From assembly GCA_016788295.1 (NCBI GenBank), contig JAEUSY010000025.1:80218-144217 (forward strand): a stretch of DNA of 64,000 nucleotides. The letters are read 5' to 3'. A program made the position numbers and the translations under genes. The notes beneath the pieces were generated by a model. The model did not search any database and was not told the DNA's origin. It worked only from the letters and a program-made list of their open reading frames with translations. Shown piece after piece: positions 1-10,092 of this stretch. This DNA comes from Flavobacteriales bacterium (lineage in GTDB: Bacteria; Bacteroidota; Bacteroidia; Flavobacteriales_F; PHOS-HE28). The first letter of the stretch is position 1. Every line of letters starts with the position of its first letter.

Positions 1-55
1 GAAGAGGTGCGGCAAAGAGCGCGCACAGGAGCAGGAGGAGGGAGTAACGGACCAT
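1..55 (-). CDS. N-terminus of an exported protein, cut by window edge
   Basis: Only the first 18 codons are present, read leftward from an ATG at 55. The translation starts MVRYS, followed by a run of Leu/Cys/Ala typical of a signal peptide hydrophobic core. Nothing of the mature protein is visible, so no function can be given. It is divergent from the membrane protein starting at 167. The 111 bases between them hold a promoter-like box for the rightward gene. Confidence 0.5.
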   Translation of the reverse strand, partial: MVRYSLLLLLCALFAAPL

Positions 56-128
56 GGACCGCACGAAAGTAGCGACCACGCCGCCAGTTCCCGGTGAATT
101 GCCGGGCGACATAAGCACGGCAGGCCGC

Positions 129-136
129 TAACTTCG
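129..136 (+). promoter_or_regulatory. Promoter -7-like box TAACTTCG
   Basis: TAACTTCG fits the Bacteroidota -7 consensus TAnnTTTG with one change, and lies 30 bases before the ATG at 167. It would drive the membrane protein/cytochrome c pair. Assigned by similarity to the same box before many other genes here. Confidence 0.45.
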
Positions 137-166
137 CGCCGCTCCGGTAACCCTATCGATCGTTCC

Positions 167-607
167 ATGAACAGCGACTACTTCTTTCTCTTTCTCCACA
201 GCCTGTTGCGCTATGGCGTATTGGTGAGCGTACTGCTCGCAGGCCTGATGGCACTGCGCGGCTACCTGATGCAACGCCCCATTCTCGTTGGCGAACGCAT
301 GGTGGCCATCATTGCCATGGTTCTTTGCCATGTGCAGTTGGTCGTGGGGCTCGTGCTCTACCTGATGCGCGTGAAGAGCTACACCCCCAATTTTCCCTCC
401 TACACCTTCTGGAAGTTCGAGCACATCGGCACCATGATCATCGGCATCATCCTGGTGACCTTGGGACGTTCGTTGGCCAAGCGGGCCAAGGAGGAGCGGG
501 CGAAACAATTGCGCGTGGCCGTGTTCTACCTGATCGGGCTGGCACTGATGTTGTGGGCCACCCCTTGGCCCTTCCGCGAGATCGGACACGGAAGAGGTTG
601 GCTATGA
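167..607 (+). CDS. Four-helix integral membrane protein
   Basis: A 146-residue protein with four hydrophobic segments, at about residues 8-28, 43-66, 86-105 and 117-137, with charged loops between them. It resembles small Bacteroidota inner-membrane proteins sometimes labelled cytochrome b-like. His residues fall in or near the helices (for example in HSLLRYG and CHVQL), but I cannot assign haem ligands. Its stop overlaps the next start as ATGA at 604-607, so it is translationally coupled to a lipoprotein cytochrome c. That suggests a small membrane electron-transfer pair. Function is otherwise unknown. Confidence 0.8.
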   Translation: MNSDYFFLFLHSLLRYGVLVSVLLAGLMALRGYLMQRPILVGERMVAIIAMVLCHVQLVVGLVLYLMRVKSYTPNFPSYTFWKFEHIGTMIIGIILVTLGRSLAKRAKEERAKQLRVAVFYLIGLALMLWATPWPFREIGHGRGWL

Positions 608-930
608 CACGGTTCGCCATCATCCTCTTTACGCCCCTGCTGCTGCTGCTCGCGTGCAGCAACGAGACCACGGCCGATAACAACGCACAGCGCAAAGGCA
701 AAGGGCGCGGCGAGCAGCTGTTCAACATGCACTGCACCCTGTGCCATGGCAAGGACGGCAAGCTGGGCCTGAACGGAGCCAAGGACCTCACCACCTCGGC
801 GCTGAGCAAAGAGCAGATGATCGCGCAGGTGACCAATGGCAAAGGCGCCATGATGGCTTACAAGAACGTGCTCACTGCCGCTGAGATCGAGGCCGTGGTG
901 GCACACGTGCGCAGCCTCCGCCAGCAGTAA
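604..930 (+). CDS. Lipoprotein c-type cytochrome, single haem
   Basis: A 108-residue exported monohaem cytochrome. The N-terminus is a lipoprotein signal peptide with lipobox LLAC at Cys18. A charged linker follows, then the haem attachment motif CTLCH at residues 44-48. The paired Met in GAMMAYKN is the likely distal ligand, and the C-terminal helix (AEIEAVVAHVRSL) is typical of class I cytochrome c. The reading frame is open further upstream, but ATG 604 is chosen because it gives the signal peptide and the 4-base ATGA overlap with the membrane protein. hflX follows after 3 bases. Electron partner unknown. Confidence 0.88.
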   Translation: MTRFAIILFTPLLLLLACSNETTADNNAQRKGKGRGEQLFNMHCTLCHGKDGKLGLNGAKDLTTSALSKEQMIAQVTNGKGAMMAYKNVLTAAEIEAVVAHVRSLRQQ

Positions 931-933
931 CCC

Positions 934-2166
934 ATGATCGACCCACTGGAACTGAAGGGCAAGGCCGAGAAGGCCGTGCTGATCGGCCTGGCAACCGACC
1001 AACAGGACGCCGACCGTGTGAAGGAATACCTCGACGAGCTCGAGTTCCTGGCCACCACGGCGGATATCACCACCCTGAAGCGCTTCACCCAGCGACTGCA
1101 CAGGCCCGATGGACGCACCTATGTGGGCAGCGGCAAGCTGGCGGAAGTGAAGGCCTGGATGGAAGAGCACGGGGCCGACTGCATCATCTTCGACGATGAG
1201 CTATCGCCCGCCCAACAGCGCAACCTGGAGAAGGAACTAGGCAAGCCCGTGCTCGACCGGCCGCGTTTGATCCTGGACATCTTCGCCCGCCGGGCACGCA
1301 CCGCGCACGCCAAGACACAAGTGGAACTGGCGCAATACGAGTACATGCTACCGCGCCTCACCAAGCTGTGGACCCACTTGGAACGCCAGCGCGGTGGAAC
1401 CGGTACGCGGGGTGGCGCGGGTGAAAAAGAGATCGAGACCGACCGCCGTTTGGTGCGCGACCGCATTGCCCTACTGAAGGATCAACTGAAGCAGATCGAC
1501 CGGCAGATGGCCACCCAGCGCAGCAACCGTGGCAAGTTGATCCGCGTGGCGCTGGTGGGTTACACCAACGTGGGCAAAAGCACGCTCATGACCCTGCTCA
1601 GCAAGAGCGAGGTCTTCGCGGAGAACAAGCTCTTCGCCACGCTGGACACTACGGTGCGCAAGATCGTGCTGGGAAACCTGCCCTTCCTGGTAAGCGACAC
1701 GGTTGGCTTCATCCGCAAGTTGCCCACACAGCTCATCGAGAGCTTCAAGAGCACATTGGACGAGACACGCGAGGCCGACCTACTGCTGCATGTGGTGGAC
1801 ATAAGTCACCACAACTTCGAGGAGCAGTACGAAACGGTGAAACAAACGCTGAACGAGATCGGCGCCGGCGCCAAGCCGGTGATCGTTGTCTTCAACAAGG
1901 TGGATGCCTACCGTCCTGCACCGTTCGACCCCGATGACCTGGCCCCGAAACGCGAGGAGCAATTCACCCTGGAAGAGCTGAAGGAAACGTGGATGGCGCG
2001 CATGAACGGCGACGAGTGCATCTTCATCAGCGCATCGCAACGCATCAACCTCGACGGCCTGCGCAAGCTGCTGTACGAACGGGTGAAGGCCCTGCATGTG
2101 GCGCGCTATCCCTACGAGAGCGACCTGCTGTTCAAGGACGAATACCTGGAGGGCGGCGAAGAATGA
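934..2166 (+). CDS. hflX: Ribosome-associated GTPase HflX
   Basis: A 410-residue protein matching HflX along its length. The N-terminal HflX domain contains GRTYVGSGK and ends in a helical, Arg-rich linker with RGGTGTRGG. The GTPase domain follows: G1 GYTNVGKST at 209-217, G3 DTVGF from 255, and G4 NKVD from 321. HflX binds the 50S subunit and splits or rescues stalled ribosomes under stress. The gene lies 3 bases after the cytochrome c and 61 bases before the penicillin-binding protein, so it may share transcripts with either. Length is normal for the family. Confidence 0.96.
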   Translation: MIDPLELKGKAEKAVLIGLATDQQDADRVKEYLDELEFLATTADITTLKRFTQRLHRPDGRTYVGSGKLAEVKAWMEEHGADCIIFDDELSPAQQRNLEKELGKPVLDRPRLILDIFARRARTAHAKTQVELAQYEYMLPRLTKLWTHLERQRGGTGTRGGAGEKEIETDRRLVRDRIALLKDQLKQIDRQMATQRSNRGKLIRVALVGYTNVGKSTLMTLLSKSEVFAENKLFATLDTTVRKIVLGNLPFLVSDTVGFIRKLPTQLIESFKSTLDETREADLLLHVVDISHHNFEEQYETVKQTLNEIGAGAKPVIVVFNKVDAYRPAPFDPDDLAPKREEQFTLEELKETWMARMNGDECIFISASQRINLDGLRKLLYERVKALHVARYPYESDLLFKDEYLEGGEE

Positions 2167-2227
2167 ACGACAACGCACGGCGGACGACATCCCGATCGTT
2201 CTCCGAGCAAAGTTGTCCCGGTGAAGC

Positions 2228-4477
2228 ATGGCGAAGAAGAGCGCGAAAAAGAAGAGCGGTAAGCGTGTGCCTTGGCTGAAGGTGCTTCTGATCGGTGCCG
2301 CACTGGCGCTGTTGGCCTTCTTCACACTGATGCAGACCGTGCGCATGGGCGTGTTCGGTGAGCTGCCCAGCGAAGAGGAGCTTAGCAACATCAGGCACGA
2401 AGAGGCCACGCTCGTACTGGCCAGCGACGGCACCATCATCGGCAAGCTCTTCGCGGAGGACCGTACCAACGTGCACTACGAGGACCTGCCGAAGCACCTG
2501 ATCGAGGCGTTGGTGTCCACAGAGGATGCGCGCTTCTTCACCCACCAGGGCGTGGACGGCCGCAGCTACATCCGCGTCTTCTTCCGAACACTGCTCGGCC
2601 GAGACCGCAGCGGTGGCGGCGGCAGCACCATTTCGCAGCAGATCATCAAGAACCTCTACGGGCGCGAGCGGCATGGCCTGCTCACCGTGCCCGTCACCAA
2701 GATGAAAGAGGCCTTGGTGGCCCAACGACTGGAGCGCCTGCTCACCAAGAACGATGTGCTGGTGCTCTACTTCAACAGCGTGCCTTTCGGCGAGAACACC
2801 TTTGGCATCGAGAGCGCGGCACAGCGCTTCTTCAACAAACCCACCAAGCGCTTGAACGTGCAGGAAGCGGCCGTGCTCGTGGGCATGCTGAAGGCCAACA
2901 CCACCTACAACCCACGGCTGCATCCCGACGCTTCCAAAGGACGCCGCGACCAGGTGCTGGAATTGATGCACGATCGCGGACACCTCAGCCGGGCCGCCAC
3001 GGACAGCCTGCGCGCACTGCCCATCGCCCTGCGCTACACCGGAGGCGATGCCCTGGACCTCTACGGCTACTTCAACCAGCAGGTGGACCAGGAGGCCCAG
3101 CGCATTCTGAAGGAGCTGGGTAAAAAGAAGGGCACCACGTACGACCTGCGGAAGGACGGGCTTCGCATCCATACCACCCTGGACACCGAGCTCCAGCACG
3201 CTGCACACGATGCCGTGCACGAACACCTCGCCACCATGCAGCCCAAGCTGGACCGCGAGCTGCGCAATGCCGGCGCGCGGAAAGCCTGGGAAAAACGCAA
3301 GGCGAAGCGCGGCGGCAAGCGATGGAAAAACGAAGAGAAGCTGGTCCGCGAAGTGTACGATCATGAAGGCCGTCGCCTGGACACACTGACCTACCGCGAC
3401 TCACTGTGGCACTACCATCGCCTGCTGAACGGCGCTGTGCTGATGATGGAACCGGCCAGCGGGGCCGTGCGCGCATGGGTGGGTGGCAACGACCATCGCT
3501 TCCTGCCTTACGACCTGGTCCAAGCACGACGTCAGGTGGCGAGCACCATCAAACCGGTGGTCTATGCGGCGGCATTGGAGCGGGGCCTTCACCCGTGTAC
3601 CTACCTGGACAACGAAAAGAAGAGCTACTCCGAGTTCGATGGCTGGACACCCGACAACTTCGACAAGGACACCGTGGGCGGTGAGGTGGCCATGTGGTAC
3701 GCATTGGCCAAGAGCATGAACCGCCCCACTGTTGACCTCTACTTCCGCACGGGAACTGATACACTGGGGCAGGTGATGAAAGCACTTGGCTTGCCCACCA
3801 AGGACGTGGACAAGCCCGCCATGGCCTTGGGTGCCACCGAAGTAAGCCTGCGCGAATTGGTGCCTGCCTATGGGGCCTTCGCCATGGGCGGCAAGCGTGT
3901 AACACCACAACTGATCACGCGCATTACCGATGCGCAGGGCAAGGAACTTTACAAGGCCCGGGTACCGAAGAGCGTGCAGGCCATCAGCGAGAACACTGCG
4001 GCCGACCTGATCGCCATGTTGCGTCGCGCAGTGGACCAAGGCACTGGTGCTGCGCTGCGATCACGCTACGGGCTCACCGGTCCGTACGCTGGCAAGACAG
4101 GCACCTCGCAGGACTACAGCGATGCGTGGTTCGTGGCCTGCACCCCTGGGCTGGTCATCGGCACCTGGGTCGGTGCTTTTGAGCCGAATGTGCATTTCAA
4201 CAGTGCGCTTGGCACCGGCGGCTCACTGGCACTACCCATTGCCGGGCGCACGCTGAAACAGATCGAGGCGTCGGCCACCTTGCGCCGGAAATACGTGCGC
4301 GACTTCACCTTTCCGATGGAACACGAGACCGACCTGGACTGCGCCACCCGTCGACAACCCAGCGCGCTGGAACGACTTATCGAGGATGCCTTCGGGCCCA
4401 AACGTCCGCGCGACCGCGACACCAGCGAGGCCGATCGGCGCAACATCTTCGACCGGCTGTTCAAGAAGAAGGAGTAG
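2228..4477 (+). CDS. Class A penicillin-binding protein (peptidoglycan glycosyltransferase/transpeptidase)
   Basis: A 749-residue bifunctional murein synthase of PBP1A type. A Lys-rich cytoplasmic start leads into one membrane anchor (about residues 15-37). The glycosyltransferase (GT51) domain has STEDARFF with the catalytic Glu at about 99, then GGSTISQQ. The transpeptidase domain has STIK with Ser439 and Lys442, and KTGT at 623-626. It polymerises and cross-links peptidoglycan in the periplasm. A Lys/Arg-rich insertion (about 340-375) separates the domains. The gene converges on the acyltransferase, and their 3' ends overlap by 17 bases. Confidence 0.95.
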   Translation: MAKKSAKKKSGKRVPWLKVLLIGAALALLAFFTLMQTVRMGVFGELPSEEELSNIRHEEATLVLASDGTIIGKLFAEDRTNVHYEDLPKHLIEALVSTEDARFFTHQGVDGRSYIRVFFRTLLGRDRSGGGGSTISQQIIKNLYGRERHGLLTVPVTKMKEALVAQRLERLLTKNDVLVLYFNSVPFGENTFGIESAAQRFFNKPTKRLNVQEAAVLVGMLKANTTYNPRLHPDASKGRRDQVLELMHDRGHLSRAATDSLRALPIALRYTGGDALDLYGYFNQQVDQEAQRILKELGKKKGTTYDLRKDGLRIHTTLDTELQHAAHDAVHEHLATMQPKLDRELRNAGARKAWEKRKAKRGGKRWKNEEKLVREVYDHEGRRLDTLTYRDSLWHYHRLLNGAVLMMEPASGAVRAWVGGNDHRFLPYDLVQARRQVASTIKPVVYAAALERGLHPCTYLDNEKKSYSEFDGWTPDNFDKDTVGGEVAMWYALAKSMNRPTVDLYFRTGTDTLGQVMKALGLPTKDVDKPAMALGATEVSLRELVPAYGAFAMGGKRVTPQLITRITDAQGKELYKARVPKSVQAISENTAADLIAMLRRAVDQGTGAALRSRYGLTGPYAGKTGTSQDYSDAWFVACTPGLVIGTWVGAFEPNVHFNSALGTGGSLALPIAGRTLKQIEASATLRRKYVRDFTFPMEHETDLDCATRRQPSALERLIEDAFGPKRPRDRDTSEADRRNIFDRLFKKKE

Positions 4478-5564
4478 CCCGCAGCAGCCGCGTGCCCAAC
4501 CGTTCGCGCAGCGCCATGAAGGGCCGCTCCCAATAGCGGTACACCAGCCAGCTCAGCGCCAGGCAGACCATCCAATAGAGCACGTACAACACGATGGTGG
4601 CCGGCATCGAACGCCCGTCCATCAGCGGTAGGTACAGATGCCGCACGGGCAGGTGGACCAGGTAGAGCGCGTAGGACACCTTACTTAGAAAAACCACCGG
4701 ACCACCCCAACGCGGTGCTGTTGCCCATTGGCTGAGCAATGGAAGGAAGAGCGCCATGGCCAGTGCCGAAATGGTGAAGTACCACGTGCTGGTGAACCAA
4801 AGGTGCTGTTCGCCATGCCATGCGGCCGCCACACCGAGCAGCACAGCACCTACGAGGAACACTATTGACCGATGCCTTTGCCAACCGGCGTTCGCAGTGG
4901 CGTGTACCCAAGACGCCAATACACCGAAGCCGATGCCGTCCAAGCGCGTCACCACCAGCTTGCGGATGTAGAGGTCCATCCCTTGAAGGGTGACCAACTC
5001 CGGCGCGACCACGAGCCGCAAGCACGTGGGCACTGTGATCATCACCAAGGCGGCCACGAGATAGGCGCGTCGCCCGGCCACACCACACATCGCCACGCCC
5101 ACGAGCAGCAGCGGGAACAACAGGTAGAACCACTCCTCGATGGCCAGCGACCATGACTCGAAGAAGAAGAGGTCCACCGGCACGTGCAGGTTCTGCAGGA
5201 AGACGAAATAGGCCAGCGTGTTGTGGTTCAGCAGGCCCATGGCGAGGCCGAAGTGCACGAGCGCGATGTTGATGAGGAGGAAGAGGTAGTAGTTGGGCAG
5301 GGTGCGCAGCCAGCGGCGTTGCCAGAAATCAAGCAGCCGCCGGTGCCAGGGCACGCCCTCCAGCGCCGTGTAGCGCAACAGGATGCCGCCAATGAGATAG
5401 CCGCTCAGCACGAAGAAGAGGTCCACGCCATCCACGCGGGAAAGCCCGGGGTCATAGGGGAACCACACGGCCCACAGGTCATCCGCATGGGACAGGACCA
5501 CCAGAACGATGGCCACGGCCCGTATGAGGTCGAGGCCGAAGATGCGGTGGTCGGGTGAAGCCAT
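4461..5564 (-). CDS. Acyltransferase family 3 membrane protein
   Basis: A 367-residue multi-pass protein of the acyltransferase-3 (OafA/YrhL) family. The family signature is visible: an N-terminal GLDLIRAVAIVLVVLSHA with the conserved Arg and His, then GVDLFFVLSGYLIGG, then many hydrophobic helices to the C-terminus. These enzymes move acetyl or other acyl groups onto cell-surface sugars at the inner membrane. ATG 5564 is chosen because the family core begins only about ten residues later, although the frame extends upstream. The substrate cannot be told from sequence, and no capsule or O-antigen genes adjoin it. Confidence 0.88.
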   Translation of the reverse strand: MASPDHRIFGLDLIRAVAIVLVVLSHADDLWAVWFPYDPGLSRVDGVDLFFVLSGYLIGGILLRYTALEGVPWHRRLLDFWQRRWLRTLPNYYLFLLINIALVHFGLAMGLLNHNTLAYFVFLQNLHVPVDLFFFESWSLAIEEWFYLLFPLLLVGVAMCGVAGRRAYLVAALVMITVPTCLRLVVAPELVTLQGMDLYIRKLVVTRLDGIGFGVLASWVHATANAGWQRHRSIVFLVGAVLLGVAAAWHGEQHLWFTSTWYFTISALAMALFLPLLSQWATAPRWGGPVVFLSKVSYALYLVHLPVRHLYLPLMDGRSMPATIVLYVLYWMVCLALSWLVYRYWERPFMALRERLGTRLLRATPSS

Positions 5565-5649
5565 CCTGCGCAGGTCCCTGCAAAGTAACCGGTCGTCGGT
5601 CTCCCCATGCCGGTCCTTGGGCGAACGCATCAACACAACGCCCTCCAGT

Positions 5650-5657
5650 TAACTTTC
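5650..5657 (+). promoter_or_regulatory. Promoter -7-like box TAACTTTC
   Basis: TAACTTTC lies 6 bases before the ATG at 5664 and differs from TAnnTTTG only at the last base. The spacing matches several near-leaderless genes in this window. Confidence 0.35.
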
Positions 5658-5663
5658 CATTCC

Positions 5664-6947
5664 ATGATCCGCATGCGTTGCCCCCTCGTGTTGGTCGGTC
5701 TGCTCTCGCTGGGTGCCACACGTGCCTCCACCTGCGCCACAGTGGCCTCCGGTGCATTCACCGATGTGAACGTGTGGGATTGCGGCTGTGACCCGATCGC
5801 CTGTGACACATTGATCATCGGGCATGCCTTGACCATTGATATGGATATCATACTTAGCCCGACACAGTTGGTCATAGAGACCAACGGCGAACTGCTGTCC
5901 AGCGCAGATCTGTCGCTGAGCGGCTCAGTGGTCAACAACGGCCACCTTTTCACGTCTTCCAGCATCCTTCTTTCCCAGTCCGCTGTGCACTTGAGGAACA
6001 CTGGCCTGATCAGTTGTGCCAGCATGACCCTGTCCTGTGACAGTGCCCTCAACAATGGCAGTCTGGCCGTCCAGAATGAACTACTTCTGAATGATTGAAT
6101 ATTCGAAAACCGAGGAAGCCTGACCGCTGGCACAACTCAGACGTGGACATTCGCTACCGTAATAAACTCAGGAACGTTCTCATCGGACAGCCTACTCTAC
6201 ATGACCACCCTGTACACCCTTCCAGAAGGAGAACTCAGCGCGGGATTTCTGCTGAGCACCGCACTAGTACTGAATGAAGGCACCATGGATGTGGACAACG
6301 CGCAACTAATGAACCTGGATAACTTCGGTCAACTTCATTGTAACGGTCTCCTGCAACTGGGTACCGGATCTTTCCTCGGGAATGTCATCCTCCGACCTAG
6401 TTCGATGACCACCATAGCTGAGCTATTGAATTTCGGGAGCGCCACCTTCCAAACGAACTCACTCACATTGTTGGCCAAACTGGATAATCGGGGTGGTTTG
6501 AATGGCCATGGCACCATCTGCATTTCAGATTCAAGCATCAACCATGGCACCGTCCTAGGTTCGTTGAGGATCTGCGATGCAACATCGACGGATGGTGCAG
6601 GTGGATTCGACATCAATACCGGGACCATCGCGCCGACCGTGACCTATTGTGGGAACAGCAGCTGCGCGTGGACCAGCATGTCCGATGAAGCATCGGTACC
6701 GGCCATACAAATCAATCCCAACCCAACGGTCGACCTCCTGCACATTCAACTCGGCAGCTCCTCCCCGGAGGTGGACCGCATCGAGGTCAGGGACCTGGAT
6801 GGACGACTGGTACAGCAGCTAACTGGTCCTTTCGCAGAGCGCATCGTCCTGCACCGGAACGGGCTTGTCGCCGGCACCTACCTCCTCCGGGTGCTGTGGA
6901 TGAGCGGGGAGACCATGGCCATTCAACCGGTGATCTTCACGGACTAG
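5664..6947 (+). pseudogene. T9SS cargo protein interrupted by an in-frame TGA
   Basis: One continuous frame encodes a signal peptide (starts MIRMRCPLVLVG), a repetitive secreted region rich in Asn, Ser, Leu and Gly with recurring short phrases such as VNNGH, LNNGS, LDNRGG and INHGT, and a T9SS type A sorting domain from about codon 350 (INPNP, VRDLDGRLV, AGTYLLRV). The frame is broken only by TGA at 6096-6098, codon 145. Coding sense resumes immediately after it (IFENRGSLTAG) with no frame change. The first part has 144 codons and the rest 282. Without readthrough the product would lack its sorting signal. It could be a real nonsense mutation or a base error. The mature protein was probably surface-bound; its function is unknown. 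Confidence 0.8.
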
Positions 6948-6952
6948 ACCGC

Positions 6953-8797
<1,845 letters not shown>

Positions 8798-8829
8798 GTG
8801 CTGCACCCCGCACCAGCAGGGCGGCCCGG

Positions 8830-8837
8830 CGAAGGTA
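8830..8837 (-). promoter_or_regulatory. Promoter -7-like box TACCTTCG for the ABC exporter
   Basis: Read leftward, TACCTTCG lies 32 bases before the ATG at 8797. A second copy on the other strand at 8881-8888 serves rbfA, so this 98-base gap looks like a divergent promoter. Confidence 0.5.
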
Positions 8838-8880
8838 GCGTCATCGGGCCTACCGGGCCGCGTGCCAACCCACCGGGCGC

Positions 8881-8888
8881 TACCTTCG
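8881..8888 (+). promoter_or_regulatory. Promoter -7-like box TACCTTCG for rbfA
   Basis: TACCTTCG is 7 bases before the rbfA ATG at 8896, leaving almost no room for a leader. Confidence 0.5.
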
Positions 8889-8895
8889 CGCTTCC

Positions 8896-9234
8896 ATGGA
8901 CAGTGTAAGACAGAACAAGGTGAACAGCCTGCTGCAGCGCGAGTTGGCGGTGATCTTCCAACAGGAGGCCCGCACACTGCTGCCCGGCGGCCTCATTACC
9001 GTATCGGCCGTGCGGGTAAGTCCCGACCTCGGCCTTGCGAAGGTGTTCCTCAGCCTTTTCCCGGTGAAGGACAAAAAAGCCGCCATCGCCCACATCAAGG
9101 AGCACTCGCACCGCCTGCGCGGACTGCTGGGCCTGCGCATTGGCAAGCAGATGCGGGTGGTGCCCGAGCTGCTGTTCTACGTGGACGATTCACTGGACCG
9201 CGCTGAAGAGATCGACAAGCTCTTGAAAGGCTGA
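8896..9234 (+). CDS. rbfA: Ribosome-binding factor A
   Basis: A 112-residue protein with RbfA features: an N-terminal helix (QNKVNSLLQRELAVIFQQEA), the central ITVSAVRVSPDLGLAKVFLS strand-helix segment, and a C-terminal stretch ending VPELLFYVDDSLDRAEEIDKLL. That tail is the usual RbfA signature (hP-L-F--D-S---A--I--LL). RbfA assists late maturation of the 30S subunit and 16S rRNA 5'-end processing. It heads a likely operon with a methyltransferase (6-base gap) and an FtsX-like permease. Confidence 0.95.
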   Translation: MDSVRQNKVNSLLQRELAVIFQQEARTLLPGGLITVSAVRVSPDLGLAKVFLSLFPVKDKKAAIAHIKEHSHRLRGLLGLRIGKQMRVVPELLFYVDDSLDRAEEIDKLLKG

Positions 9235-9240
9235 ACCACC

Positions 9241-10050
9241 ATGCAGTACGATCCCGTTAAGCGCCGACTGGGCGTGGTGTTCAACAGCACTCCTTTCCTC
9301 CGCAAGTTCTTCTACCACCTGCTCGACCTGCTGTTGCTGCGGGCCTGGCACATCCAGCGCGAACTGCGCACCTGGGCGGCCGACAAGCGCGACCGCGGAC
9401 TGGCGATCTACGATGCCGGCGCGGGTTTCGGGCAATACACCTACTGGCTCAGTGGCCTTTCGCAGAAATGGAGCATCACCGCCATTGATGTGAAAGATGA
9501 ACAAGTGGCGGACTGCAACGCCTTCTTCCAACGCATCGGCAGGCCGCAGGTGAAGTTCGAAGTGGGCGATGTAACACAGTTCCAGCGCCCCGGAGCCTTT
9601 GAACTGGTGGTGTGCGTGGACGTGATGGAGCATATCCTCGAGGACGAGGCCGCACTACGCTGCTACAGCACCAGCCTGAAACCGGGCGGCATGCTCATCA
9701 TCAGCACCCCCAGCGACCAGGGCGGCAGCGATGTACACGAAGAGGGCGAAGGCTCATTCATCGAAGAGCACGTACGCGACGGCTACAACATCGACGACAT
9801 CCGCGCCAAGGCCCTGCGCAACGGTTTCAGCAAGGTGGAAGCGCGCTACAGCTACGGCGCACTCGGCAAGATCAGCTGGAAGCTCAGCATGAAGTGGCCG
9901 CTGCTTATGCTTCAGGCCAGCAAACTGTTCTTCATCGTGCTGCCGTTCTACTACCTCCTCGCCTACCCCATCGCCTTTGTGCTGAACATGGCCGATGTGC
10001 GGATGAAGCACCTCACTGGGACGGGACTGATCGTGAAGGCGTGGAAGTAG
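9241..10050 (+). CDS. Class I SAM-dependent methyltransferase
   Basis: A 269-residue protein with a Rossmann methyltransferase core. Motif I is DAGAGFGQY beginning near residue 58. An acidic residue at the end of the second strand (AIDVKDEQV) would bind the SAM ribose, GDVTQF follows, and motif IV-like VVCVDVMEHI precedes KPGGMLIIS. The C-terminal third carries a hydrophobic stretch (about 222-246, FFIVLPFYYLLAYPIAFVLN) that could anchor it to the membrane. Methyl acceptor unknown. It sits between rbfA and the FtsX-like gene, and is followed by a short tandem repeat. Confidence 0.85.
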   Translation: MQYDPVKRRLGVVFNSTPFLRKFFYHLLDLLLLRAWHIQRELRTWAADKRDRGLAIYDAGAGFGQYTYWLSGLSQKWSITAIDVKDEQVADCNAFFQRIGRPQVKFEVGDVTQFQRPGAFELVVCVDVMEHILEDEAALRCYSTSLKPGGMLIISTPSDQGGSDVHEEGEGSFIEEHVRDGYNIDDIRAKALRNGFSKVEARYSYGALGKISWKLSMKWPLLMLQASKLFFIVLPFYYLLAYPIAFVLNMADVRMKHLTGTGLIVKAWK

Positions 10051-10051
10051 C

Positions 10052-10088
10052 CATGTGCTCATGGGCACATGTGCTCATTAGCACATGA
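10052..10088 (+). repeat. 16-base tandem repeat, 2.3 copies, with internal dyads
   Basis: CATGTGCTCATGGGCA (10052-10067) is followed directly by CATGTGCTCATTAGCA (10068-10083) and then CATGA. The two full units differ at 2 of 16 positions. Each unit contains inverted arms (TGTGC/GCACA and ATGTGCT/AGCACAT), so alternative short hairpins can form. It fills most of the gap between the methyltransferase stop and the permease start and includes out-of-frame and in-frame ATGs. Confidence 0.8.
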
Positions 10089-10092
10089 CGCG

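Noticed and set aside
2132..3364. A 410-codon open frame antisense to the penicillin-binding protein
   Set aside because: The opposite strand encodes an unmistakable class A PBP across the whole stretch.
6096..6098. TGA read as an amino acid (recoding)
   Set aside because: Other genes in the window end normally in TGA and no selenocysteine-type structure or genes are evident, so a mutation or base error is the simpler explanation.
10069..10071. ATG inside the tandem repeat as start of the FtsX-like permease
   Set aside because: It adds eight residues not expected for the family; ATG 10093 gives the usual start close to the first helix.
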